The position numbers were made by a program, and so were the translations under genes. Source: BTRG01 sp036986275 (GTDB lineage: Bacteria > Pseudomonadota > Gammaproteobacteria > Acidiferrobacterales > SZUA-150). Taken from it: a stretch of 41,920 nt of DNA. How positions within the stretch are numbered: the stretch's first letter is position 1; every line of letters begins with the position of its first letter. Below the pieces are notes generated by a model that made no database searches, was not told the origin of the DNA, and was given only the letters and a program-made list of their open reading frames with translations. The stretch lies in contig BTRG01000013.1 of NCBI GenBank assembly GCA_036986275.1, forward strand, positions 1 through 41,920, read 5' to 3'. Below are positions 9,454 through 15,994 of the stretch, in pieces.

Positions 9454-10230
9454 CTATCCGCGGTAGTCATCCTTCCATCGGCGCAGGGCCGTAAAGACGT
9501 CAACCTCGTCATTGAGTGTCTGGCCTGCATGGGCCGAGACACTGGCCTGTACCGCTGCCTCCCTGCAGCGCAGAAACGGATTAATCGCACGTTCCCGTGC
9601 CAGTGTGGACGGCAGCGTGGCCCGGCCTGAGTCTCTCAAATTTGTGACAACCTCGGTGTAGACGCGAATATCGGCGTTTTCCGGCTCCACGGCCAACGCA
9701 AATCTCAAGTTGTCGGCGGTGTATTCATGGGCGCAATACACGCGGGTTTCAGGGGGCAGTGGGGCGAACCGGCACAGGGAGGCATACATTTGTGCGGCCG
9801 TGCCTTCGAACAAACGCCCGCAGCCGGCACTAAACAGGGTATCGCCACAAAACAACATGCCGGCGCCGTAGTAGGCGATATGGCCGCGGGTGTGGCCGGG
9901 CACGCCTATGACCGACAGTTCCAGCCCCAGCTCTGGCAGGGCGACCGTGTCCCCGTCGTCGACGGCATGGTCGACGGTGGCAATATTCTCCGCCACCGGG
10001 CCGTATACGGGCAGGGTGTAGCGCTGCAATAGCTCCCGGTTGCCACCGACGTGGTCCCCGTGATGATGGGTGCAGAGTATGGCCACCGGGGTGAGCCGGT
10101 GTTGCTCCAGGAAGGCGAAAACAGGGCCCGCATCCCCGGGGTCGACGATGGCCACATGGGCTGAATTGTCGCCTTGAATCAACCAGATATAGTTGTCGTC
10201 AAAGGCCTCAACGTGTAAAACAGATGGCAT
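9454..10230 (-). CDS. gloB: Hydroxyacylglutathione hydrolase (glyoxalase II)
   Basis: Hydrolyses S-D-lactoylglutathione to D-lactate and glutathione, the second step of methylglyoxal detoxification. The 258-residue protein begins with the GloB pattern VEAFDDNYIWLI and has the metallo-beta-lactamase metal motif CTHHHGDHVGGN near residues 53-64, the second ligand region GHTRGHIAYY, and FCGDTLFSAGCGRLFEGT. A YCAHEYTADNLRFAL block near 170 is the glutathione-binding C-terminal part. The ATG at 10230 is convergently placed with respect to mltD's upstream region and is divergent from the methyltransferase, with only a short gap, so promoters of the two overlap. Confidence 0.96.
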   Translation of the reverse strand: MPSVLHVEAFDDNYIWLIQGDNSAHVAIVDPGDAGPVFAFLEQHRLTPVAILCTHHHGDHVGGNRELLQRYTLPVYGPVAENIATVDHAVDDGDTVALPELGLELSVIGVPGHTRGHIAYYGAGMLFCGDTLFSAGCGRLFEGTAAQMYASLCRFAPLPPETRVYCAHEYTADNLRFALAVEPENADIRVYTEVVTNLRDSGRATLPSTLARERAINPFLRCREAAVQASVSAHAGQTLNDEVDVFTALRRWKDDYRG

Positions 10231-10266
10231 AGGCAGCGAGTGTGGAAGAGTGTTACGAGGGAGTCA

Positions 10267-11133
10267 ATGCAGTTTCTGAACCGCAATAAAGACCGGAAAC
10301 AGGACAAAACCGAGACCGTAAGGCCCGGGCAAAGAGACCACCAGGCCACCCGCCGGCAGGATTTGTTGGACTGGTTCGATCGCCCTCTGGGGCGCTCCCT
10401 GCAAGGACTGGAGGCCAGTCACTTGCGTCAAATCCTGCCCTCGCTCTACGGTATGGTGGCCATACAGTTGGGCCATATCGGCAAGCTCAACCTGATGGAC
10501 GCCTGTGTGGCGCCGGCGCGTATCCTGATCGATGAGGACATCAAGCCCATCGAACACGGGGAGCGCGTCATCATGGGCGCCCAGGCCGATGCCTTGCCGC
10601 TGGATGCCAAGAGCGTGGACGTGGCCATACTGCCGCATACCCTGGATTTCGCCGAGGACCCGCACGCCATTCTGCGCGAGGTCGATCGCGTGCTCAGCCC
10701 CGAGGGCCATGTCGTCATTATGGGTTTCAATCCGTTGAGCCTTTGGGGCCTGTGGCGTTTGGGTACCTTCTTTCATCGCCGCACTCGCAGGCGCTTGCCC
10801 TGGTGTGCCAAGTTTGTCGGCCTGCCGCGCATCAACGACTGGCTGTCGTTGCTGGGTTTCGAGCGCATGCAGTGTGAGATGCTGTTCCATCGCCCGCCCA
10901 TCAAGCGCGAAGGTGTGATGGACAAGCTGTTCTTCATGGAGCGGCTCGGCCGGCGCTGGTGGCCGCGTGTGGGTGCGATCTACATGATCGTCGCCCGCAA
11001 AAGTGTGATCGGCATGACGCCGCTCAAACCCGCCTGGAAAAAGCGCAAGCGCCTCATCTCTGGACTGGCCGAACCCGCGGCCAAGGTCATCTACCCCAGT
11101 GTGCCCCAATGGCGCTTCCGCCGTGGCGGCTAG
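10267..11133 (+). CDS. Class I SAM-dependent methyltransferase (YafS-like)
   Basis: Predicted methyltransferase of unknown substrate. The core shows the later class I motifs PLDAKSVDVAILPHTLDFAEDPHAILREVDRVLSPEGHVVI, with the 'ADPHxxLREVxRVLxPGG' pattern of Methyltransf_11 proteins. The first glycine-rich SAM motif is poorly kept. It occupies the place of yafS, between gloB and rnhA, as in E. coli. A GTG at 10240 would add nine residues; the ATG at 10267 is better because ACGAGGGAG lies just upstream. The last codons overlap the start of rnhA, suggesting one transcript. Confidence 0.85.
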   Translation: MQFLNRNKDRKQDKTETVRPGQRDHQATRRQDLLDWFDRPLGRSLQGLEASHLRQILPSLYGMVAIQLGHIGKLNLMDACVAPARILIDEDIKPIEHGERVIMGAQADALPLDAKSVDVAILPHTLDFAEDPHAILREVDRVLSPEGHVVIMGFNPLSLWGLWRLGTFFHRRTRRRLPWCAKFVGLPRINDWLSLLGFERMQCEMLFHRPPIKREGVMDKLFFMERLGRRWWPRVGAIYMIVARKSVIGMTPLKPAWKKRKRLISGLAEPAAKVIYPSVPQWRFRRGG

Positions 11134-11557
11134 GGTTCATATCTATACCGACGGCGCCTGCAGAGGAAACCCCGGACCCGGCGGTTGGGGCGCCTTGCTG
11201 CGCTATGGCGATACGGAAAAAGAACTCTACGGCGGTGAGCGCGAGACCACCAATAACCGCATGGAGCTGATGGCCGCTATTCAGGCCCTGGAAAGCCTCA
11301 CACGTCCCTGCAATGTAGTACTGACCACCGATTCCACATATGTCATGAAAGGCATCAGCGAATGGCTGGTTAACTGGAAACGTAATGGCTGGAAGACCGC
11401 CGCCAGGAAGCCGGTCAAGAACGCCGACCTGTGGCAGCGCCTGGAGGCCGCCACCCATGAACATGAGATTCAATGGGACTGGGTCAAGGGCCACAGTGGT
11501 CATCCCGAGAACGAGCGCGCGGATCAGTTGGCGAATCGGGGGATTGATGAACTGTAA
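11123..11557 (+). CDS. rnhA: Ribonuclease HI
   Basis: Degrades the RNA strand of RNA-DNA hybrids during replication and R-loop removal. The four carboxylate catalytic residues are present in IYTDGACRGNPGPGG (Asp), NNRMELMAA (Glu), TTDSTYVMKG (Asp) and NERADQLANRG (Asp), along with the basic handle WLVNWKRNGWKTAARKPVKN. I choose the GTG at 11123, which gives a 144-residue protein starting VAARVHIYTDG, aligned with the E. coli start; a GTG at 11099 would extend it by eight residues inside the methyltransferase gene. The gene overlaps the upstream methyltransferase end. Confidence 0.95.
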   Translation: MAARVHIYTDGACRGNPGPGGWGALLRYGDTEKELYGGERETTNNRMELMAAIQALESLTRPCNVVLTTDSTYVMKGISEWLVNWKRNGWKTAARKPVKNADLWQRLEAATHEHEIQWDWVKGHSGHPENERADQLANRGIDEL

Positions 11558-11565
11558 GGCGTATC

Positions 11566-11603
11566 TATAACGCCTTGCGTTATATAACGAGGGACGTTAT
11601 ACT
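11566..11603 (+). promoter_or_regulatory. higBA promoter with paired inverted-repeat operators
   Basis: A sigma70-like promoter, TTGCGT (11575-11580), 17-bp spacer, TATACT (11598-11603), lies just before higB. Two inverted repeats overlap it: TATAACGC-3 nt-GCGTTATA (11566-11584) and TATAACG-5 nt-CGTTATA (11583-11601). The repeated half-site TATAACG is what a dimeric HigA repressor would be expected to bind; binding is inferred from position. Confidence 0.65.
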
Positions 11604-11609
11604 TTAGTC

Positions 11610-11894
11610 ATGATACAGGGCTTTCGCGATGATCAAACGGAGTTGATCTGGCAGGGGCAAACATCAACAAAATTGCCTCCGTCCATTCAGCGCGTGGCAC
11701 GCCGTAAATTGCGTATGTTGAATAATGCCCAGACCCTGACTGATTTGCGCATTCCTCTGGCCAACAGGCTGGAGGCGCTCAAAGGTAAAAGGTCAGGCCA
11801 GCACAGCATACGCATCAACGATCAATGGCGGCTTTGCTTCCAGTGGAAAAACGGACACGCCCTGAGTGTGGAAATCGTCGATTACCATTCCTGA
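11610..11894 (+). CDS. higB: HigB-type toxin, RelE/ParE superfamily
   Basis: Toxin of a type II pair; HigB proteins cleave mRNA at the ribosome. The 94 residues show the HigB pattern: MIQGFRDDQTELIWQG at the start, LPPSIQRVARRKLRMLNNAQTLTDLRIPLANRLEALKG in the middle, and GQHSIRINDQWRLCFQW near the end, which holds the basic residues that form the RNase site. It lies 15 bp before higA in the toxin-first order typical of higBA and is preceded by a repressor-like palindromic promoter region. Confidence 0.93.
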   Translation: MIQGFRDDQTELIWQGQTSTKLPPSIQRVARRKLRMLNNAQTLTDLRIPLANRLEALKGKRSGQHSIRINDQWRLCFQWKNGHALSVEIVDYHS

Positions 11895-11909
11895 CAGACA
11901 GGTGCTCTT

Positions 11910-12203
11910 ATGGCAAAACATTTACCCAATATTCATCCCGGCGAAATATTGCTAGAGGAATTTCTTGGACCCATGGAGCTGAGCCAGAACCGGGTGGCCC
12001 GGGATATCGGTGTGCCGCCACGACGCATCAATGAAATCGTCCACGGCAAGCGCGCGATCACAGCCGATACCGCCGTGCGCCTGGCACGCTATTTTGGCGT
12101 CTCAGAACAATTCTGGATGGGCCTGCAAGCCGACTACGACCTGGAAGAAGCTCGAAGAATGCTCGGCAGTCAACTGGATCGTATTGGCAAGCATGCGGCG
12201 TAG
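11910..12203 (+). CDS. higA: HigA antitoxin, XRE helix-turn-helix protein
   Basis: Neutralises HigB and represses the operon. The 97-residue protein carries the HigA opening IHPGEILLEEFLGPMELSQNRVARDIGVPPRRINEIVHGKR, a helix-turn-helix spanning about residues 24-50, followed by ADTAVRLARYFGVSEQFWMGLQADYDLEEA, the conserved HigA tail. It is the second gene of the operon. The pair sits between rnhA and dnaQ, which are adjacent in E. coli, so it is an insertion in a conserved cluster. Confidence 0.94.
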   Translation: MAKHLPNIHPGEILLEEFLGPMELSQNRVARDIGVPPRRINEIVHGKRAITADTAVRLARYFGVSEQFWMGLQADYDLEEARRMLGSQLDRIGKHAA

Positions 12204-12248
12204 ACAACTTGTACCGGTGCGTGGTTCCGCCCCCGCACGACGGGTCTC

Positions 12249-12278
12249 TTTTCTTTGCACGCCCAAAGAAAATTTTTT
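12249..12278 (+). terminator. Possible terminator after higBA
   Basis: A 9-bp stem (TTTTCTTTG / CAAAGAAAA, 6-nt loop) is followed by six T residues at 12273-12278. It lies 45 bp after the higA stop. The stem is AT-rich, so the efficiency may be low. Confidence 0.4.
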
Positions 12279-12309
12279 CGGGAACAATATTTGGCGCACT
12301 TTAGCCTGC

Positions 12310-12344
12310 GTAGGGTGCGGTGAGCCTGCGAACCGCACCGATCG
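12310..12344 (+). repeat. REP-like palindrome, copy 1
   Basis: A 35-bp unit with stem GGTGCGGT / ACCGCACC around a 10-nt loop, and tails GTA and GATCG. It matches the reverse complement of 12489-12523 at all but seven positions, all of them transitions. Confidence 0.7.
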
Positions 12345-12398
12345 AGACACAACAACATGTCACAGTAGGTAAGTAAAGCAAACCTAGGAGTTGCCCCG

Positions 12399-12527
12399 GT
12401 GACCGAATATCGCAGAGCAAAGATTGAAGGCGCGACGTATTTCTTCACCATGAATTGTGCCGAGCGCCATGAAAATTGTTTATTAGCCCGATTGATGCGG
12501 TTCACGAGTTCACCGCATCCTACATGA
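12399..12527 (+). pseudogene. N-terminal remnant of a REP-associated tyrosine transposase (RAYT)
   Basis: Reads from GTG with a fair ribosome binding site (TAGGAG) as VTEYRRAKIEGATYFFTMNC and AERHENCLLA, the recognisable N terminus of RAYT/IS200-like transposases. The frame then runs into the second REP palindrome and stops after 42 residues. Family members are about 150-250 residues with an HUH motif and a catalytic Tyr, so this copy is dead. It lies between two REP-like repeats in opposite orientation, the normal company of RAYT genes. Confidence 0.7.
12489..12523 (-). repeat. REP-like palindrome, copy 2 (inverted)
   Basis: A 35-bp unit in opposite orientation to 12310-12344, with stem GATGCGGT / ACCGCATC. 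The G-C pair of copy 1 is replaced by an A-T pair here, so pairing is kept despite sequence change. It cuts off the RAYT remnant. Confidence 0.7.
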
Positions 12528-12723
12528 ACTAGATTAAAACCGGATGTATATTCGGTTGAGTTTGATCTAGAAAAACTGGCATACTAAATATAGGTATGCT
12601 TATGTTAGTTGACGATTATATTATTTATGATTTATTTCATAGTACGACTAAAGCAAAGTAACCTGCCGTGCGGGGGCGGAACCCCGCTAGTAGAATTTCA
12701 TTCGCGAAACGAGAACAACCATT

Positions 12724-13443
12724 ATGCGCCAAATCGTCCTTGATACTGAAACCACCGGCCTGGATCCTTCACGAGGCCATCGTATTATTGAAATCGGTTG
12801 CGTGGAACTGATTAACCGCCGGCTGACGGGCAATAACTATCATCAATATATTCTTCCGGACAGGGAGATTGATGCCGGGGCCATCGAAGTGCATGGCATT
12901 ACCAATGAATTCCTGGCCGACAAGCCGCGCTATCCGGATATTGCCGCGGACTTTATCGAATATGTGAAGGGCGCTGAGCTCATTATCCATAATGCACCTT
13001 TTGATGCCGGCTTTCTGAATGCCGAGTTTGTGTCGATGGACAAAAAGAATCCCATCACCATAGAAAGCCTGTGCAGGATCACCGATACATTGAAGATGGC
13101 CCGCACACTGCACCCGGGGCAGAAGAATTCATTGGATGCCTTGTGCAAGCGCTACGAGGTCGATAACAGTTCCCGTGCCTTGCACGGCGCCTTGCTCGAC
13201 TCCGAGATCCTGGCCGATGTCTATCTGGCCATGACCGGTGGTCAGACGGGTTTATTTGAAGACAGGCTGGGTGTCAGCAAGATGGGGGATGATGCCACCA
13301 GGATCAGGCGGCTGGATGCCGACCGACCGCGACTGCCTATAGTTGGACCCACGGAAGAAGAGCTAGCGGAACACCGGGCCTGGATAGCGAAGATGGATGA
13401 AGATCAGGAAGACAAGACTTTATGGACAAGGTTGGGTCTATAA
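12724..13443 (+). CDS. dnaQ: DNA polymerase III epsilon subunit (3'-5' proofreading exonuclease)
   Basis: Proofreading subunit of the replicative polymerase. The 239 residues hold the three exonuclease motifs: ExoI DTETTGLDPSRGHRIIEIG (8-26), ExoII HNAPFDAGFLNAEF (about 98-111), and ExoIII-epsilon HGALLDSEILADVYL. A sliding clamp-binding motif QTGLF follows the exonuclease domain, and a C-terminal tail for binding the alpha subunit is present. The final codons lie inside a 14-bp tandem duplication that runs past the stop, so the C terminus was touched by a recent slip. A possible promoter TTGACG (12609-12614) lies upstream in AT-rich DNA. Confidence 0.96.
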   Translation: MRQIVLDTETTGLDPSRGHRIIEIGCVELINRRLTGNNYHQYILPDREIDAGAIEVHGITNEFLADKPRYPDIAADFIEYVKGAELIIHNAPFDAGFLNAEFVSMDKKNPITIESLCRITDTLKMARTLHPGQKNSLDALCKRYEVDNSSRALHGALLDSEILADVYLAMTGGQTGLFEDRLGVSKMGDDATRIRRLDADRPRLPIVGPTEEELAEHRAWIAKMDEDQEDKTLWTRLGL

Positions 13444-13455
13444 GGTTGGGTCTAT
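13428..13455. repeat. 14-bp perfect tandem duplication across the dnaQ stop
   Basis: AAGGTTGGGTCTAT occurs twice head to tail (13428-13441 and 13442-13455). The first copy encodes the last residues of DnaQ and the stop TAA is formed at the junction. Confidence 0.85.
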
Positions 13456-13456
13456 A

Positions 13457-13737
13457 GAGTCTGCTCCGAATGGCACTTACTTAAGCGACTTCATTATCCC
13501 GTTTGGTTAGTGACAGCGTAGCCCAAAAAAATCTAATACTTTTTCAACATATAGACAGGATTAACAAGATTGACAGGATAAGCAGAAATATCCTGGTGAA
13601 TCAGAAGCTCTATCATGTTCATCCTGTATATCATGTCTGTTTTTAAGCGTTTGTTTGGCCTTGGTTTGTTGGGTTATGCAATAAACGCTAACCCACCCAA
13701 CAATTTTGTTTAAGTAGGTGCCATTCGAGTCTGCTCC
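13457..13737. repeat. MITE-like non-coding element with nested inverted repeats
   Basis: The gene-free stretch 13444-13772 contains outer inverted repeats GAATGGCACTTACTTA (13468-13483) and TAAGTAGGTGCCATTC (13711-13726, one mismatch), flanked by direct copies of GAGTCTGCTCC (13457-13467 and 13727-13737). Inside is a second, imperfect inverted repeat, ACAGGATTAACAAGAT (13555-13570) with ATCATGTTCATCCTGT (13612-13627). No ORF of note lies within. Confidence 0.5.
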
Positions 13738-13772
13738 CTATGTAAAACTCACCTTCGTGGTTTTCTATGATC

Positions 13773-14660
13773 TCAATGCTGCATTAACCGTTCTCGCAGC
13801 CCTTCGCCAAACTTCAACTCATCACACAGTTTATGCAGCGCCTCCTTGCGGGGGCGTTTCTTCTTTAAGGTGTTTACCGCGCACTTGACCGGCGCCTTGT
13901 CTTCGATGCGCGCCAGTTGCCAGGAAAGGTGCGCCTGTTCCTTGTGTTCCAGCAATAAACCATGCAGACGCCTGGCGCCACGGATACCGCTATCAGGCAG
14001 CGTGTGCAATTTTTCATATAGTCTTTTCAGCGAACGATAACGCTGCAACAGGTCCATGGCGGTCTTGTTGCCGATGCCCGGTACACCGGGGATGTTGTCG
14101 ATGCTGTCACCGGCCAGAGCCAACCAGTCAATGATTTGGCCGGGTTTGACGCCGTAGCGCGGTTCTATGTCCTTGTGCCGCAGGATTTCATCCTTGGCAT
14201 AGTTCCACAGCGTATCGCCGGGTCGCATGAGCTGGGCATAGTCCTTGTCATTGGTGAGGTAAAACAGATGGAAATCCTTGTTGCGCACTTTGCGGGCAAT
14301 GCTGCCGATGAGGTCATCGGCTTCATAGGCTCTGGAACCATAGCAGGCAAAGCCCAGGGTCTTGGTGAGACGGCGGCAGGCCTGTAGCTGTCGTTTCAGA
14401 TCGGGATCGGGCGGGGTGCGGTTGGCCTTGTACTCCGGGTAGAGCTTCGTGCGAAAGCCTTGTGACAGGCCTTCATCAAAGGCAAAGGCAAAATACTCGC
14501 CACCGGTCTTCTCCATCAGTTGTGCCAGGAAGCTGGCGTAGCCGAAGACGGCGTTATTGGGTTGGCCACGGGCATCGGTAATGGCCGCGGGTAGCGAGAA
14601 ATAGGCGCGAAAGATGTAGATGCTGGCATCCACCAGGTATAGCGGGGTCTTGCGTGCCAC
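13773..14660 (-). CDS. Single-domain 5'-3' exonuclease (PolI N-terminal / flap nuclease family)
   Basis: Predicted structure-specific 5' nuclease. The sequence has the PIN-like metal site residues in YLVDASIYIFRAYF, FAFDEG, YKANRTPPDP (the helical arch region), YEADDLIGSIA and TNDKDYAQL, and a helix-hairpin-helix PGVPGIGNKTAMDLL near 195-210 that grips duplex DNA. At 295 residues it corresponds to the free-standing form of the PolI 5' nuclease domain (Xni/YpcP class). Xni proper lacks one metal site, whereas the TNDKD motif here suggests the full set. The gene is convergent with dnaQ and divergent from the next small gene. Confidence 0.9.
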   Translation of the reverse strand: MARKTPLYLVDASIYIFRAYFSLPAAITDARGQPNNAVFGYASFLAQLMEKTGGEYFAFAFDEGLSQGFRTKLYPEYKANRTPPDPDLKRQLQACRRLTKTLGFACYGSRAYEADDLIGSIARKVRNKDFHLFYLTNDKDYAQLMRPGDTLWNYAKDEILRHKDIEPRYGVKPGQIIDWLALAGDSIDNIPGVPGIGNKTAMDLLQRYRSLKRLYEKLHTLPDSGIRGARRLHGLLLEHKEQAHLSWQLARIEDKAPVKCAVNTLKKKRPRKEALHKLCDELKFGEGLRERLMQH

Positions 14661-14776
14661 GATTATTCCCTGCGGGTCCCAGAGGGTAATCGGGCGCGAA
14701 ATCTTGCCGGGGTTGTCTTGGCCGTCATGGGCGCTATTGATACCATACCGGCTCCGGGTTTACTAAAGGTTTAGGC

Positions 14777-15004
14777 ATGCCGTATTTCGTTTATCGTGTT
14801 ACTCGCGAGCGCGCGCTCACACCACTGGAAATCTTCGAAGAATTTAAACCGGCCAAGGATTTCTGTCGCCAGCAGCGCAAGGCGCAGGCCAGGGACGACA
14901 GCGATAATATTCGCTTGATTTTCGCTGAGCACAAAAAAGAGGCCGAGATGTTGTTGCGTGAAAAACATAAACCTTCAGCTCCGCTGGAGGAGTGGGAGGG
15001 TTGA
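14777..15004 (+). CDS. Conserved small protein of unknown function
   Basis: A 75-residue, charged, soluble protein (MPYFVYRVTRERALTPLEIF...HKPSAPLEEWEG). It resembles a small hypothetical protein found in other gammaproteobacteria, with a beta-strand opening and helical middle, but no function is known to me. It is divergent from the 5'-3' exonuclease, and the 116-bp gap between them must hold both promoters. The end EEWEG is followed directly by the stop. Confidence 0.7.
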   Translation: MPYFVYRVTRERALTPLEIFEEFKPAKDFCRQQRKAQARDDSDNIRLIFAEHKKEAEMLLREKHKPSAPLEEWEG

Positions 15005-15233
15005 TTCCCATTGCGGCCTGTCGGTACGTTACCATTTGCGCGTTGTTCAGGTATTTCCCGGCGGATTTATTCCCATTTTGCATATCTTTTAAAGAGGATA
15101 TGATCGGTTGGTGGTTTTGATGTGCGTCAAAGCGGCCGGGTGTGGATGTGTATAATATCCCAAAGGAAATGGACGAAAGTTGGCGGGACAATGCCGGGTA
15201 AGGTATGGGTCTTGGCCGGCAAAGGGGGGGGGA

Positions 15234-15482
15234 ATGATGAACCTGGCCGATGTGCTGGTTGATATTCATCCGATGTTGTTGCCTGAAGCACAAAAGGCAT
15301 TAGAGACTGATATCAGCCAATTGACAGGGGTTCTTGAGGCAACGCTTGATTCCCGGCATGCGAGTGGTTGTGGGATACTTGTGGAGTACGACCCCGAAGT
15401 GGTATCCGCCGATCAAATCCTGCACCGGGTGCGGCTGCATGATCCCTATAGCTCAATGATGGGTATGCGGGACAACGCTTGA
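15234..15482 (+). CDS. Small HMA-like (ferredoxin-fold) domain protein
   Basis: An 82-residue protein beginning MMNLADVLVDIHPMLLP. The pattern of two halves (DISQLTGVLEATLD... and CGILVEYDPEVVSADQILHRVR) looks like a beta-alpha-beta fold of heavy-metal-associated type, but the metal-binding CxxC is missing. I use the ATG at 15234, after a G-rich stretch that can act as ribosome binding site; a TTG at 15180 would add 18 unconvincing residues. The gene lies 90 bp before the HIT gene. Function not known. Confidence 0.6.
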   Translation: MMNLADVLVDIHPMLLPEAQKALETDISQLTGVLEATLDSRHASGCGILVEYDPEVVSADQILHRVRLHDPYSSMMGMRDNA

Positions 15483-15574
15483 TCGCAAGGCCTCCGATAT
15501 CCACGTTAGTGGCGGTTATGTATCACGCGGATGTGCAATAATGGTTGCACACGATAGTTTGCAATGCGGACCAC

Positions 15575-15994
15575 ATGGCCACCATACACACCATATTGCT
15601 CGCTGATTGTATTGTCATTGGCCATGCCACGCTCAGCCACCTGCTGTTGTCCAATGATGCGCGCTACCCCTGGTGCATCCTGGTGCCGGATCGCGACGGT
15701 ATAAGCGAGATACACGAACTCAACAACGAAGATCAGGTGCTGTTGCTCAAGGAAATCACACAATTATCCCGGGCCATGATGCAGGCCTTTGATGCCGATA
15801 AAATGAATATCGCAGCCTTGGGCAATGTGGTGCCGCAACTGCATGTACACTGTATTGCGCGCTATAAAAATGACCCTGCCTGGCCCGATCCTGTTTGGGG
15901 AAAATTTCCCGCAAAATCTTATAGTGAGACCGGGCGTGAACAGGTCTTGAGCACACTCAAGGCCGCGCTGGGTGCATCGTACCAATGGCTATGA
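15575..15994 (+). CDS. HIT family protein
   Basis: Probable nucleotide hydrolase or transferase of the histidine triad superfamily. The 139-residue version starting at ATG 15575 aligns with the family opening ('LxADCxxxGxLxLxxLLLxNDARYPW'), and contains NDARYPWCILVPDRDGISEIHEL and GNVVPQLHVHCIARYKNDPAWPDPVWG. The HxH core of the triad is present; the residue after it is Cys where many relatives have His. A TTG at 15545 would add ten residues. Its end overlaps the start of ppsA, so the two are probably coupled. Confidence 0.88.
   Translation: MATIHTILLADCIVIGHATLSHLLLSNDARYPWCILVPDRDGISEIHELNNEDQVLLLKEITQLSRAMMQAFDADKMNIAALGNVVPQLHVHCIARYKNDPAWPDPVWGKFPAKSYSETGREQVLSTLKAALGASYQWL

Larger units (their letters stand above)
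12223..12683. repeat. 461-bp patch bounded by 17-bp perfect inverted repeats
   Basis: GGTTCCGCCCCCGCACG at 12223-12239 is exactly reverse-complemented at 12667-12683. Inside lie an A/T-rich hairpin, two opposite REP-like palindromes, a truncated RAYT transposase start and an AT-rich 140-bp stretch. No intact gene is present. The layout suggests a decayed, non-autonomous repeat element, but no target duplication is evident. Confidence 0.6.

Noticed and set aside
10264..11109. 281-codon minus-strand ORF opposite the methyltransferase
   Set aside because: Long only because of GC-rich codon structure of the true gene on the plus strand, which has domain support.
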